The position numbers and the translations under genes are program-made. A DNA stretch of 64,000 bases from Opitutaceae bacterium EW11 (GTDB lineage Bacteria > Verrucomicrobiota > Verrucomicrobiia > Opitutales > Opitutaceae): positions 62,001 through 126,000 of the forward strand of contig QAYY01000003.1 of assembly GCA_003054665.1 (NCBI GenBank). Reading direction: 5' to 3'. How positions within the stretch are numbered: position 1 is the first letter of the stretch; each line of letters starts with the position of its first letter. Of the stretch, positions 55,355 through 64,000 are shown one piece after another. The notes under the pieces were generated by a model that was given only the letters and a program-made list of their open reading frames with translations, had not been told where the DNA came from and made no database searches.

Positions 55355-56557
55355 ATGTCACCTCCCAAACTAGTCCCCAGCGCCAAGGCTTCGACCGACG
55401 AGAGTGGGTTGGAGCTGCGCAAGTTTCTCGCCCCGGAATTCGTTTACGGTCGCGACGCCCTGAACCTGGCGGGCCGCTATGCAAGAAACTTCGGCGCCAA
55501 GCGCGCCCTGCTCGTCACGGATCCCGGCGTGGTGGCGACCGGCTGGGCCGACAAGGTGATCGCTTCCCTCAAAGCGGAGAAAATCCCGGCCGTCGTTTTT
55601 CACGGAGTCGCTCCCAATCCCACCGACCATCAGGTGGCCGAGGGCGTTGAACTCTATCAGGAGTCGGGCTGCGACCTGATCGTCGCCGTCGGCGGAGGCA
55701 GCCCCATGGACTGCGCGAAAGGCATCGGGATCGCCTATGCCAACCGGCGAAGCGTCCTGGAATTCGAGGGCGTGGACGAGGTGCCGCTGCCCGGGCCGCC
55801 GCTCGTCTGCATCCCCACCACGGCGGGTTCCTCCGCGGACGTTTCCCAGTTTTCCATCATCACCGATACGGCGCGCAACCTGAAGATCGCGATCATCAGC
55901 AAGACCGTGGTCCCCGACGTTGCGCTGATCGATCCGTCGACCACGACGACCATGCCCTCCGAGCTCACGGCGGCCACCGGCATCGACGCCCTGGTCCACG
56001 CGATGGAGGCGTACGTCTCGAATGCCAGTTCCCCCGTGACGGACATTCATGCCCTGGCGGCGGTCCAGCATGTCACGGGCAACCTGATACACGCGATCGA
56101 GGAGCCCCTGAATCTCAGGTACCGGAACGAAATGATGACGGGGAGCCTGCTCGCGGGACTGGCGTTTTCGAATGCCAGCCTGGGATTGGTGCACGCGATG
56201 GCGCACAGCCTGGGAGGATTGCTGGATCTGCCGCACGGGATGTGCAACGCCCTGCTGTTGGAGCGGGTGGTCGCGTTCAACTTTCCCGCGGCGCCGGAGC
56301 GTTACCGCCGGATCGCCGCGGCCATGGGGCTGGACGTCGAGAGTCTGCCGCAGGACGACTGCCGCGGTGTCCTCCTCGAGGCTCTGGCCCGGCTTCGGCA
56401 GGCTGCGGGGATCCGCGCCGGCATCGGCTCGATCGGCGTGGCGCGGAAGGACCTTCATCAACTTGCCCTGAATGCGCTGAAGGACCCCTGCACCGCGACA
56501 AACCCGCGTTCGGTCAGCGCGCGGGAGATCGAAAAGCTGTATGAAGAAGCGTTCTGA
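55355..56557 (+). CDS. Iron-containing alcohol dehydrogenase, ErcA-like
   Basis: A 400-residue cytoplasmic group III alcohol dehydrogenase. The ATG at 55355 is preferred to one at 55313. The NAD(P)-binding loop is 'AVGGGSPMDCAKG' (~111-123). All four metal ligands are present: Asp211 and His215 in 'GIDALVHAMEAY', His280 in 'LVHAMAHSLGG' and His294 in 'DLPHGMCNA'. It overlaps the next gene, a PAS histidine kinase, by 17 nt. In Pseudomonas the ErcA protein is an alcohol-dehydrogenase-like regulator working with sensor kinases in control of alcohol oxidation; that context, rather than a catabolic pathway, makes the ErcA assignment attractive. Intact ligands mean it could also be an active enzyme. 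Confidence 0.8.
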   Translation: MSPPKLVPSAKASTDESGLELRKFLAPEFVYGRDALNLAGRYARNFGAKRALLVTDPGVVATGWADKVIASLKAEKIPAVVFHGVAPNPTDHQVAEGVELYQESGCDLIVAVGGGSPMDCAKGIGIAYANRRSVLEFEGVDEVPLPGPPLVCIPTTAGSSADVSQFSIITDTARNLKIAIISKTVVPDVALIDPSTTTTMPSELTAATGIDALVHAMEAYVSNASSPVTDIHALAAVQHVTGNLIHAIEEPLNLRYRNEMMTGSLLAGLAFSNASLGLVHAMAHSLGGLLDLPHGMCNALLLERVVAFNFPAAPERYRRIAAAMGLDVESLPQDDCRGVLLEALARLRQAAGIRAGIGSIGVARKDLHQLALNALKDPCTATNPRSVSAREIEKLYEEAF

Positions 56558-58703
56558 ACCAGACGCCGATCATCGGACGCTCCGGGAAAAGATCATCGGC
56601 CTGGGCGAGCGCTCGATCCGCAAGAGCTACTACCCGCAGCTGCAGCAGCAGTTCGAGGAGGTGGAGAAGGCGCGGGTTTTCCTCCGCACCATGTTCGAGA
56701 CGACGCCGGACAGCATCTGGCTGCTGTCGGCGGACGGGACGGTGCTGGATGCCAACTCGGCCGCGGTGGCCGTGATGGAGTGCGCCTCGGCCGAGGCGGC
56801 GGTGGGCCGCTCCATCTCGTCGCTCGTGGCGCCCGAGTTCCGTGAGGGTTTTCGCGCCTTCAGCGCCCGGGTCGTGGCCGGCCAGGCGGGTGTTCTCGAG
56901 TACGCGTTTGTGGGCCTGAACGGCACCCGGCGCTGGCTGGAGACCCATGCCGCCCCGCTGCAGAGTCATCCGGGTGGTCCGCCGATGCAGCTCGCCGTGA
57001 CCCGCGACATCACCCAGCGAAAGGCGGCGGATGAGGCTCTGCGCCAGCGCGAGGAGCAGTACCGGCTGATTTTCGAGAACTCGCCGGTGTCGCTTTGGGA
57101 GGAGGATTTCTCGGCGGTGAAACGCTTTTTCGATTCGCTGAAGTCGCAGGGGATCGAGGACCTCGGACGTTACTTTGAACAGGATCCCGAGGCCGTGCGC
57201 GCCTGCGCCTCCCGGGTGCGGATCGTCGACGTCAACCGCGCGACCCTCGCGCTCGTCGGGGCCTCCAGCAAGAGCGAGGTTCTGGAGGGTCTGCCGGCGA
57301 TGTTCACGGCGGAGTCGTTTGCCGTTTTCCGAAAGGCACTGGAATGCCTCTGGCGCGGCGACACCGACATGGCGGCGGACACGGAAATCCAAACGCTCTC
57401 GGGACAGCGCCGGCAGGTCACCCTCGGCTTCTCCGTCTGCCAGGGCTACGAGCAGACACTCTCGCGGGTGCTGGTTTCGCTCTCGGACATCACCGAGCGG
57501 GTGGAGGCGGCGAAACGGCTGCATGAATCCGAGGAGCGCCTGAGCCTGACCCTGGAGGCGACGCAGGTCGGCGTATGGGACTGGGACGTCCGGGAGGACC
57601 GCTTCTATGCGTCGCCCACCTATTTCACCATGCTGGGCTACGCCCCGGAGACGCACATGCTGCGGTCAGTGTGGTTGGAACGGGTGCACCCGGAGGACCG
57701 CGCGCAGGTCCGGCAGCAGATCGAGAACCTGCTCTCGGGCGTGTCCGAAACCTATGGCTACGAGGCGCGCATCCGCCACGCCGACGGCAGCTACCGCTGG
57801 ATGCAGGTCTCCGGACTGGCCATGGAGCGCGACCATGCCGGGCGGGCGTCGCGCCTGCTGGGTATCCGGGTCGACATTACCGCGAGAAAGACGGCCGAAG
57901 AAACCCTGCGCCAGATGAACCAGGAGCTGGACCGGCGCGTCCGGGAAAAGACGGCCGATCTGAAGGAAAAGTCCGCCGCGCTCGAGTCGATGAACGGCAA
58001 GCTGGAGGCGACGAACAAGGAACTCGAAGCCTTCGTTTACTCCGTCTCCCACGACCTTCGTGCCCCTCTGCGCAGTATCGACGGTTTCAGCCGGGCGCTG
58101 CTCGAGGATTACCACGAGAAACTGGACGACGAGGGCAGGGACAACCTCCAGCGTATCCGCGCCGGCACTGCACGCATGGGGCAGCTGATCGACGACATGC
58201 TCGCGTTGTCGCGGATCCAACTCGAGCCCATGCGCATCGCGAACACCGGCCTTTCGGAGATCGCCGAGGCGGTCGTGGGGGAGCTGAAGCGGCTCGAGCC
58301 GGGACGTTCGGTGGAGATCGTCATCGCTCCGAATCTGGCCGCCATGTGCGACGCACGTTTCCTCCGCGTCGCGTTCGAGAATCTCCTCGGAAACGCCTGG
58401 AAATTCACCTCCCGCACGCCTCGGGCTCGAATTGAGGTCGGGGTGGACGCGGCAGGCGAGACGCCGGTGTTTTACGTCCGCGACAATGGAGCCGGCTTCG
58501 ACATGCAGTACGCCCGGAGGCTGTTCGGCCCGTTCCAACGCCTCCACACGACCGAGGAGTTTCCCGGCACGGGAATCGGCCTCGCCACCGTGCGGCGCAT
58601 CGTCCAGCGCCACGGCGGCCGCATCTGGGCCGAGAGTTCGGTGGGAAACGGCGCGACGTTCTATTTTACGCTCGGAAAAACTCCGGACACGGCAGGCGAG
58701 TGA
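56541..58703 (+). CDS. Cytoplasmic three-PAS sensor histidine kinase
   Basis: A 720-residue kinase without signal peptide or membrane helix, so it senses an internal or membrane-permeable cue. The N-terminal segment 'RSIRKSYYPQLQQQ' leads into PAS1 (~48-165), PAS2 (~170-335, the long variant 'VSLWEEDFSAVKRFFDSLK' followed by a 'VDVNRATLAL' core) and PAS3 (~345-460, 'GVWDWDVREDRFYASPTYF'). A coiled coil spans ~465-500. HisKA has His504 in 'YSVSHDLRAPLRSIDGF' and the HATPase shows 'NLLGNAWKFTS', 'DNGAGFDMQYA' and 'GTGIGLATVRRIV'. It overlaps the ErcA-like gene by 17 nt. No receiver domain or regulator gene follows, so its partner is encoded elsewhere. Confidence 0.92.
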   Translation: MKKRSEPDADHRTLREKIIGLGERSIRKSYYPQLQQQFEEVEKARVFLRTMFETTPDSIWLLSADGTVLDANSAAVAVMECASAEAAVGRSISSLVAPEFREGFRAFSARVVAGQAGVLEYAFVGLNGTRRWLETHAAPLQSHPGGPPMQLAVTRDITQRKAADEALRQREEQYRLIFENSPVSLWEEDFSAVKRFFDSLKSQGIEDLGRYFEQDPEAVRACASRVRIVDVNRATLALVGASSKSEVLEGLPAMFTAESFAVFRKALECLWRGDTDMAADTEIQTLSGQRRQVTLGFSVCQGYEQTLSRVLVSLSDITERVEAAKRLHESEERLSLTLEATQVGVWDWDVREDRFYASPTYFTMLGYAPETHMLRSVWLERVHPEDRAQVRQQIENLLSGVSETYGYEARIRHADGSYRWMQVSGLAMERDHAGRASRLLGIRVDITARKTAEETLRQMNQELDRRVREKTADLKEKSAALESMNGKLEATNKELEAFVYSVSHDLRAPLRSIDGFSRALLEDYHEKLDDEGRDNLQRIRAGTARMGQLIDDMLALSRIQLEPMRIANTGLSEIAEAVVGELKRLEPGRSVEIVIAPNLAAMCDARFLRVAFENLLGNAWKFTSRTPRARIEVGVDAAGETPVFYVRDNGAGFDMQYARRLFGPFQRLHTTEEFPGTGIGLATVRRIVQRHGGRIWAESSVGNGATFYFTLGKTPDTAGE

Positions 58704-59085
58704 CCTGCCCGCCGACGACCATCGTCGCACGCACGCCATGAGCCTCGGTTTTTTCCAAGGCCGTCAGACCACGAATAGCGGGTCCGGCATCCTCGGCTGT
58801 CGTTTTGGGCGAGCGCGGGGGCCGCGCTGAACGAGTTGGTCGACAGCCACGGTGATACATACAGCGCAGCCGGCCCTCCGCTCACCCTTTTCGCGGAGCG
58901 TGCGTCCAGGTGCGGACAGAACAAACCTGGCGTCGCAGGGACGCGCCGCCCCACCTCCAGCCGGTAGAACAAGAGTCCGCACGCTTGCGGGTGGCGCGAC
59001 ACGTCCCTGTGGCGCGCGAGAAACGCGGATCTGTGTTTGGCGTTAGGCAGCGGTTCATCGCTCGCACCTTTTCTTTCTTTCTTCC

Positions 59086-59158
59086 GATGTGGGCGGGGTG
59101 CCCCCACCCCGCGGAGCGACGTCGCAATTCGCCGGGTGGGGGCACCCGGCCCACAACA
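59086..59158. repeat. 73-bp palindromic element B, copy 3
   Basis: Begins GATGTGGGCGGGG and ends GGCCCACAACA, centre GCGACGTCGC. It lies inside tandem unit 1. Confidence 0.85.
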
Positions 59159-59474
59159 AATCCAGGCGCGCACAGCGGCGCGCCCTCCAGCAAAGAAATC
59201 CGCAGAATCTGCAGCGCCTGCTCCGATGTGGAATGCGGCGACCCGTCGCCGCCCTTGACGCGCCGGCCCGACGGCGCGACTTCCAACTCGAGAAAACACT
59301 CGGCGGAAACCAAACCTGGCGTCGCAGGGACGCGCCGCGCCACCTCCAGCAGGTAGAATACGAGATAGCACGCTTGCGGGTGGCGCGACACGTCCCTGTG
59401 GCGCGCGAGAAACACGGATCTGTGTTTGGCGTTAGGCAGCGGATCATCGCTCGCACCTTTTCTTCCTTTCTTCC

Positions 59475-59547
59475 GATGTGGGCGGGGTGCCCCCACCCCG
59501 CGGAGCGACGTCGCAACCCGCTGGGTGGGGGCACCCGGCCCACAACA
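59475..59547. repeat. 73-bp palindromic element B, copy 4
   Basis: Inside tandem unit 2, exactly 389 bp after copy 3 and almost identical to it. Confidence 0.85.
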
Positions 59548-59895
59548 AATCCAGGCGCGCACAGCGGCGCCCTCCAGCAGAGAAATCCGCAGAATCTGCA
59601 GCGCCCCCTCCGATATGCAGTGCGGCGACCCGTCGCCGCCCTTGACGCGCCGGCCCGATGGCGCGACTTCCAACTCGAGAAAACACTCGGCGGAAACCGA
59701 AGCTGGCGTCGCAGGGACGCGCCGCCCCACCTCAAGCGTGCGTTCGAACGCAACTCTCCACCCTCCGCCACCGTCCTACGACATCTGGCCTCTGCTCTCC
59801 GCCCTCCGCCTCCGATATTGTCCCGCCCTGTCCTCCGTCTTCCGACATCCATGACACACCGCTTCGCCAGCCGGGTCTGATTTGCCCTCGCACGC

Positions 59896-62800
59896 GTGAA
59901 CTTCCTCCGATCCCTCCTGCGCTTTCTCCTGCTTCTGGCCGCGCTCGCGGTCGTCGCTGTTCTGATCCTGCTCACGCCTTCCGCCCAGACGTGGCTCGCG
60001 GAACGCTCCCTCAACCGTCAGCCAAGCGTCCGCGCCTCGCTCGGCTCCTTCTGGATGGGCTTCGGCAAGGTTCAGGTCGAGGAGGCACGGGTGGAGCGCG
60101 ACGGCTACGTCCTCACCGTGCCGGCACTCGAGGCCGCTCTGCCGACGTCCCGCGCCCTCTGGAACCGTCAGCTCGCCGTCCGAAGTCTGACGGCCAAGGG
60201 CTGGACCCTCGACCTCAGCCGCACGCAGCAAGCTCAGACCGCCGCCGCCACGACCGACTCGACGCCGGAAACGTCGAACTCCGCGGCGTCCACGGCCTCT
60301 TCGTCCGAACCTGCCACCGCCACGCCGTCCGCCTCCGCCGCGCCCGCGCCGAAAGCGCCCCCGCTGGGCGAGCTGTGGGTGTCCGCCGTGCGCACGCTGC
60401 TCTCCCAATGGCAGCTTCCGATGGATGTTTCGGCCGACGGCCTCGAACTCGAGGGCGACGTACTCGTCAACCCAGGCCCCGGCGCCCAGCCCGTTGCCCT
60501 CCACACCAAAATCCACGGCGGCGGTTTTTCTTTTGGCCGCGAGGGCTTGCTCACGCTCGAGGCCGAGGCGGCGTTCCTCGATTCGGACAACGTGCCCGTT
60601 TTCTATTCCGTCCGGGGCCGTATTCGCGCGGCGATGACGTCCCCGCGTTCCGTGGGCGCCGTCGCCCTCGGCGCCGATATCTCCGCCCGGGGCGGCTCGC
60701 TCACGGCCGACGCGGTGGAATTCACCGTCAACGTCTCCCGCGCCGCCGCCACCCCGGCCGTTCCGACGCCGGCCGCCGGAGGCGAGCGCTACCTCTGCGA
60801 GGTGCTGCGGGGCGGCGACCGCGTGGTGTCGCTCGCGCTCGACTACCGCCAAGCCTCGCAGCGGCTCGAGGGCGCGTGGAAGGTCGATCTCCGCGAGCGC
60901 GACGCCGCCGCGCTCGGGCCGCTCCTGCCGTTTTCGGGTGGCGACGTGGCGGGCGAGGGGAGTGTCGACGCCGATGTCTCCCTCGACCGGGTCCACGCTG
61001 AGGGGCGCCTCCATGCCTCGGGAAACCGTCTCGCGCTGCTTTCGGTCCCATTGGAACGCTACGGCGCCCACCAACTCGATCTCTCATTCGACGCCGTTCG
61101 GCGCCGCGGAGGGCTGCATGTGGACCGCGCGGAACTCCGCCTTGCCGGCGAGCGGCCCGTCGCCACGGCGCGATCGCTGCAGGCTTTCGAGATCGACGGA
61201 AAAACCGGGGCTGTCGCTCCCGCGGATCCGAAGGCCGACTGGCTCGAAGCCTCGCTGCTGGCTCTGCCGCTCGACGGGCTGCCGCCGCTCCCAGGAGCGC
61301 TCCGCCTCGCGGGCGCCACGGCGGCGGGCGATGTGGTCGTGCGCGCGGCCGACGGACGTTTTTCGCTGCGCTCGCGCACGCCGTTCTCCGCCAGCGGCGT
61401 CGTGCTCCAGCAGGGCGACCGCACGCTTTTTCGCGGCCTCGAGCTTTCGCTGTCGCTCGAGGGAGAACTCGGCCCGCGCGACTGGCGGCTCCGGGCCGCA
61501 CCGCTGCGTTTGAGCCGCGCCGGCGCCTCCCTCGTTTCCGCCGAGGTCACCGCCACCAAAGCCGCGGGCAAAGACCAACCGCTGACGCTTCAGGGAACGT
61601 GGACCGCCGATCTCGCCGCCTTTGCCGCGGAGACTCACGCGCCGCTGTTGCAGGCGTTGGCGGTGCGCTCCGGCACGGGCGATCTTACGCTCACGCTCGG
61701 CCCACTGACGAAGGCGCAGGGCAAGGCCGAACTCGCCGGCACGGATACGGCGCGGCATCTCGCGGCGCGCTTCGACATCGAGACCGACGCCTACGGCTCG
61801 GTGGTCTTTCACCTTCCCCTCACCATCGCCTGGGGTTCGCAGGTCTCCGAGATCGCGGCGGACGGCACCTGGACGTCGCCGGCCAGCGGATACCCCGTGA
61901 ATTTTCGCCTCAGCGGGAAAAACGCCGAACTCGATCAACTCCGCTGGCTCGCCGGTCCGGTCGGCGCGCTCTACGGCACGGAGTCTCCCGCGGCGGAGAA
62001 TCGCCCCGACTCCGGGCGCGATACGGTGCCTTTCTGGGGGGCGCGGCCCGGGCAGGTGATGGTCGCGCTCGACCAGCTTCAGGTCGGCGAAGATCTGCTG
62101 AAGGAAGTCCACGGCACGATCACGCTCGACCCGCGAGGGCTGCAGCTGAAGTACGGCGGCTACATCGCGCCCGACGGCAATCTCACGCCCGTCGACGGCT
62201 CGGTCAGCTTCGACCCCGCTGCGGCCGATCCTTACGCGCTCAAGCTCACCTTCGATCCCGTGACGATCGACGCGACTCCGTATTTCGCCGCGCCGCGCGC
62301 CGGGGAGGACGCGGAATTTCACGGCAAGTTTTCCGTTACGAGCACCGTTGTCGGCTCCGGCAAGACTCTTGCCGATCTCGTCGGCCGCACGCAGTCGGAG
62401 TACCGCCTCTCGAGCACCAACGGCATCGTGCGCCTCCTGAAGACGCACGTGACCCTCGCCGGCCCGGAGCCGACGAAGGCTCTGGCCGACACTGCCGGCC
62501 GGGTGGGCTCGGCGCTCGGGTCGTTTTTCGGCGCCAAGGGCCTTCACGATTCGGGCGCGGTCAAGGTGAACCCCACGACCCAGGCCGTGTTCGATCTCAG
62601 CTACGGTGTCGCGGAAATCGGATACAAGGATCTGAGCTTCGTCGCGCGCCGCGGCGCGGATGGGGACGTCCGCATCAGCGACCTCGTGATGAACGGCGAT
62701 CACCACCGCCTCGTCGGCTCGGGCAAGATGACGGCGCTGAAAGGCAAGCCCCTCCGCGCCTGGCCCCTGGAAGTTGAGTTGAAGCTCGCCGCCCACGACG

Positions 62801-62976
62801 ACATTGCGACGATCCTCGGGAAAACCGGGTTGCCCGTAAGCGCGAAGGGCGAAGACGGCTTCATCTGGCTCGAGCAGCCCTTCCATTTCCGAGGCACGCT
62901 GGAGCACCTCGACACCGCCGAGTGGCACGACCTCCTGCATAAAGCCGCGCAGAAGTCCGAGCCCGCGAAAAAGTAG
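59896..62976 (+). CDS. AsmA-like envelope protein
   Basis: A 1026-residue protein with a GTG start at 59896. An N-terminal membrane anchor (~4-26, 'LLRFLLLLAALAVVAVLILL') is followed by 'AQTWLAERSL', the typical opening of AsmA/TamB-type proteins. A low-complexity Ala, Ser, Thr and Pro linker covers ~112-155. The rest is a long series of amphipathic beta strands ('GEGSVDADVSLDRVHAEGRL', 'VHGTITLDPRGLQLKYGGYI') as in beta-groove lipid-transfer proteins. The C-terminal region ('LSYGVAEIGYKDLSFVARRG') resembles the AsmA C-terminal domain. Such proteins bridge inner and outer membranes and affect phospholipid transport. It is unrelated in function to the glycan locus and is bordered by repeat blocks on both sides. 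Confidence 0.8.
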   Translation: MNFLRSLLRFLLLLAALAVVAVLILLTPSAQTWLAERSLNRQPSVRASLGSFWMGFGKVQVEEARVERDGYVLTVPALEAALPTSRALWNRQLAVRSLTAKGWTLDLSRTQQAQTAAATTDSTPETSNSAASTASSSEPATATPSASAAPAPKAPPLGELWVSAVRTLLSQWQLPMDVSADGLELEGDVLVNPGPGAQPVALHTKIHGGGFSFGREGLLTLEAEAAFLDSDNVPVFYSVRGRIRAAMTSPRSVGAVALGADISARGGSLTADAVEFTVNVSRAAATPAVPTPAAGGERYLCEVLRGGDRVVSLALDYRQASQRLEGAWKVDLRERDAAALGPLLPFSGGDVAGEGSVDADVSLDRVHAEGRLHASGNRLALLSVPLERYGAHQLDLSFDAVRRRGGLHVDRAELRLAGERPVATARSLQAFEIDGKTGAVAPADPKADWLEASLLALPLDGLPPLPGALRLAGATAAGDVVVRAADGRFSLRSRTPFSASGVVLQQGDRTLFRGLELSLSLEGELGPRDWRLRAAPLRLSRAGASLVSAEVTATKAAGKDQPLTLQGTWTADLAAFAAETHAPLLQALAVRSGTGDLTLTLGPLTKAQGKAELAGTDTARHLAARFDIETDAYGSVVFHLPLTIAWGSQVSEIAADGTWTSPASGYPVNFRLSGKNAELDQLRWLAGPVGALYGTESPAAENRPDSGRDTVPFWGARPGQVMVALDQLQVGEDLLKEVHGTITLDPRGLQLKYGGYIAPDGNLTPVDGSVSFDPAAADPYALKLTFDPVTIDATPYFAAPRAGEDAEFHGKFSVTSTVVGSGKTLADLVGRTQSEYRLSSTNGIVRLLKTHVTLAGPEPTKALADTAGRVGSALGSFFGAKGLHDSGAVKVNPTTQAVFDLSYGVAEIGYKDLSFVARRGADGDVRISDLVMNGDHHRLVGSGKMTALKGKPLRAWPLEVELKLAAHDDIATILGKTGLPVSAKGEDGFIWLEQPFHFRGTLEHLDTAEWHDLLHKAAQKSEPAKK

Positions 62977-63010
62977 GGCCGTCCAGCGTCCGCGATCCCC
63001 CTCTGCTTCC

Positions 63011-63083
63011 GATGTGGGCGCGGTGCCCCCACCGCGCAGAGCGGCGTCGCAACCCGCCGGGTGGGGGCACCCGACCCACAACA
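63011..63083. repeat. 73-bp palindromic element B, copy 5
   Basis: GATGTGGGCGCGGTGCCCCC...CCGACCCACAACA. The centre is altered to GCGGCGTCGC, making it the most diverged copy, but the length is unchanged. Confidence 0.8.
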
Positions 63084-63381
63084 ATTCCGGGCGGCGACAG
63101 GTCGCCGCATTCCAAAGCGGACGGTCCAACGACGAAGCGTGTATCCTGCTTCAAACTACGCGAAACAACGCGCCTGCGGGGGGCGCGACACGTCCCTGTG
63201 GCGCGCAAGACAGCGAGACAACCTTCGGGGTGAGATCAACACCCAGATCCATAGGCCCATGCGGTTGAATCCGATGCTGGAATCCGCCTCCCCGGGAGCG
63301 CGGGCGTCCCGCCCGCATCCATTCCGACCGCGGGCCAGCGACCCGCGCTCCAATTCGACCCCGGCCCGCACCACCCTCCGA

Positions 63382-63454
63382 GTTGTGGGCGGGGTGCCCT
63401 CACCCCGCACCTGCGACGTCGCAACCTGCCGGGTGAGGGCACCCGGCCTACAAC
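63382..63454. repeat. 73-bp palindromic element B, copy 6
   Basis: GTTGTGGGCGGGG...CCGGCCTACAAC, centre GCGACGTCGC. Confidence 0.8.
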
Positions 63455-63750
63455 AATTCCAGCGGCGCACAGCGTCTCCCCTCGACGAAACAAATTGCCG
63501 TCGCAGGGACGCGCCGGCCCACCTGCAAACCCGCGCCGCGAGGGTCCACGCTAGACGCACGCCCCCTGCGCCCCTCCACAGCTGCTGTGTCTCCAACGTT
63601 CGCCTACAATTTGCTTGTATGAGAAGCCGTTGCCTGTAGCGTGCTTCCGCAATGCGGCGAGAGGTACACCCCCACACCCCGGCCCGACAGGGCCATTCCT
63701 TGGCCCGTGCCCGTTGGTACCTGCGCCGGGCCAATCGACCTCCGTCCTGA

Positions 63751-63769
63751 CCGGCCTCGCCGGACTTTT
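63751..63769 (+). terminator. Short hairpin with T-tract before the DUF4190 gene
   Basis: CCGGC and GCCGG form a 5-bp stem with a CTC loop, followed by ACTTTTTT. No plus-strand gene ends nearby. It lies ~10 nt before the DUF4190 ATG, so it may be a leader element or chance. Confidence 0.3.
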
Positions 63770-63777
63770 TTCTCCCC

Positions 63778-64000
63778 ATGACGACTCCAGCTCCGTCCCC
63801 ACAACCCCACGACAACGTTCCTCCGCTCCCGTCCGCGCCGAAGACATCCGGCATGGCGGTGGCATCCCTGATCCTCGGCATCCTCAGCGTGATGGGCGGG
63901 GCGATCCTGCTCTTCCCGATGGTGCTGGCGATCGTGCTCGGGCACATCGCCTATTCGAAGACAAACAAGGATCCCTCGGTGGGCGGCCGCGGCATCGCGC
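63778..64000 (+). CDS. DUF4190 membrane protein (3' truncated)
   Basis: The first 74 residues run off the right edge. A Pro-rich start ('MTTPAPSPQPHDNVPPLPSA') is followed by the DUF4190 pattern: 'MAVASLILGILSVMGGAILL', 'MVLAIVLGHIAYSKTNK' and 'GGRGIA', i.e. one membrane helix, the GHIA turn and the start of a second helix. DUF4190 proteins are small two-to-four-helix membrane proteins of unknown function, often with Pro-rich N-termini. Confidence 0.8.
   Translation, partial: MTTPAPSPQPHDNVPPLPSAPKTSGMAVASLILGILSVMGGAILLFPMVLAIVLGHIAYSKTNKDPSVGGRGIA

Larger units (their letters stand above)
58922..59727. repeat. Tandem repeat of ~389 bp, two full copies plus a partial third
   Basis: Unit 1 spans 58922-59310, unit 2 59311-59697, and a third start 59698-59727. 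Each unit contains CAGGGACGCG and CACGTCCCTGTGG arms related to the MITE-like repeat, one 73-bp element B and a GCGGCGACCCGTCGCCGC hairpin. Unit 2 is 2 nt shorter through one small deletion. Long open frames across this stretch are by-products of the repeat. The flanking 58704-58921 and 59728-59895 show no gene. Confidence 0.88.
62977..63777. other. Repeat-filled gap before the DUF4190 gene
   Basis: Contains two 73-bp elements, a CACGTCCCTGTGGCGCGC arm (~63189-63206), a complementary CGTCGCAGGGACGCGCC arm (~63498-63514) and several GC hairpins (e.g. 63298-63322). From 63600 on the sequence is unique and probably holds the promoter of the next gene. Confidence 0.6.

Noticed and set aside
58922-59727. 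CRISPR array
   Set aside because: The units are ~389 bp with no short repeat/spacer alternation and no cas genes nearby.
58661-60014. Several 230-320-codon minus-strand frames across the tandem repeat block
   Set aside because: They repeat the same peptide phrases because they translate the repeat units; no start signals or domains.
63600-63777. A tRNA or structured RNA before the DUF4190 gene
   Set aside because: No cloverleaf could be drawn and no TTCRA arm was found.

Overview
The window is high-GC DNA, most likely from a Verrucomicrobiota member of the Opitutaceae/Opitutales type. This is inference from gene content: a PEP-CTERM exosortase-substrate protein, very large TonB-dependent receptors (TBDRs) whose mature N-termini carry a 'SPF/DPF...TLAG.RVRT' signature, no SusD partner, many secreted glycoside hydrolases, and periplasmic-propeller histidine kinases paired with separate NarL-type regulators. 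I saw no rRNA, tRNA, CRISPR array, transposase or phage gene.

Layout. 1-1.6 kb: the tail of a carbohydrate-binding surface protein and a PEP-CTERM protein. 2-5.7 kb: a CE7 esterase and a GH5 endoglucanase with a ricin-type lectin module. 5.8-23.1 kb (minus strand): a nine-gene cluster reading GH29, DUF1349, GH2, beta-helix/PDZ, GH2, GH29, GH97, GH3, small membrane protein, with three 4-nt start/stop overlaps. 23.6-39.1 kb: two copies of a GH39-TBDR cassette flanking a kinase/regulator pair. 40.2-47.4 kb: GH2 + DUF5916, a divergent AraC regulator and a CE1-like esterase. 47.5-51.6 kb: a second, paralogous kinase/regulator pair. 52.7-55 kb: a GH89 alpha-N-acetylglucosaminidase. 55.4-58.7 kb: an ErcA-like iron alcohol dehydrogenase overlapping a three-PAS kinase. 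59.9-63 kb: an AsmA-like envelope protein. Right edge: the start of a DUF4190 protein. Four large gaps (39.2-40.1, 51.6-52.6, 58.7-59.8 and 63.0-63.5 kb) are filled with dispersed palindromic repeats.

How it works together. The block reads as a SusD-less polysaccharide-utilisation locus. Esterases deacylate, GH5 and the beta-helix enzyme could cut backbones, and GH2/GH3/GH29/GH39/GH89/GH97 trim beta-galactosyl, xylosyl, fucosyl, alpha-GlcNAc and alpha-galactosyl/glucosyl groups. TBDRs import oligosaccharides, and propeller kinases probably sense them. The enzyme mix suggests a branched, fucose- and galactose-bearing heteropolymer, but the polymer itself cannot be named from sequence.

Main new observations. 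(i) A promoter-like bipartite motif (TGTTTTAGGGACAGGCG, then TAnnnT 21-22 nt after its GACA) lies in the same orientation upstream of CE7, GH5 and both GH39 genes. A fifth copy at 51.85 kb points toward GH89 and a possible small RNA. (ii) The GH39 duplicates are mosaic: about 98% identical over roughly 240 residues, clearly diverged elsewhere. (iii) Six intergenic palindromes are each exactly 73 bp long, and a MITE-like element of about 260 bp occurs three times.
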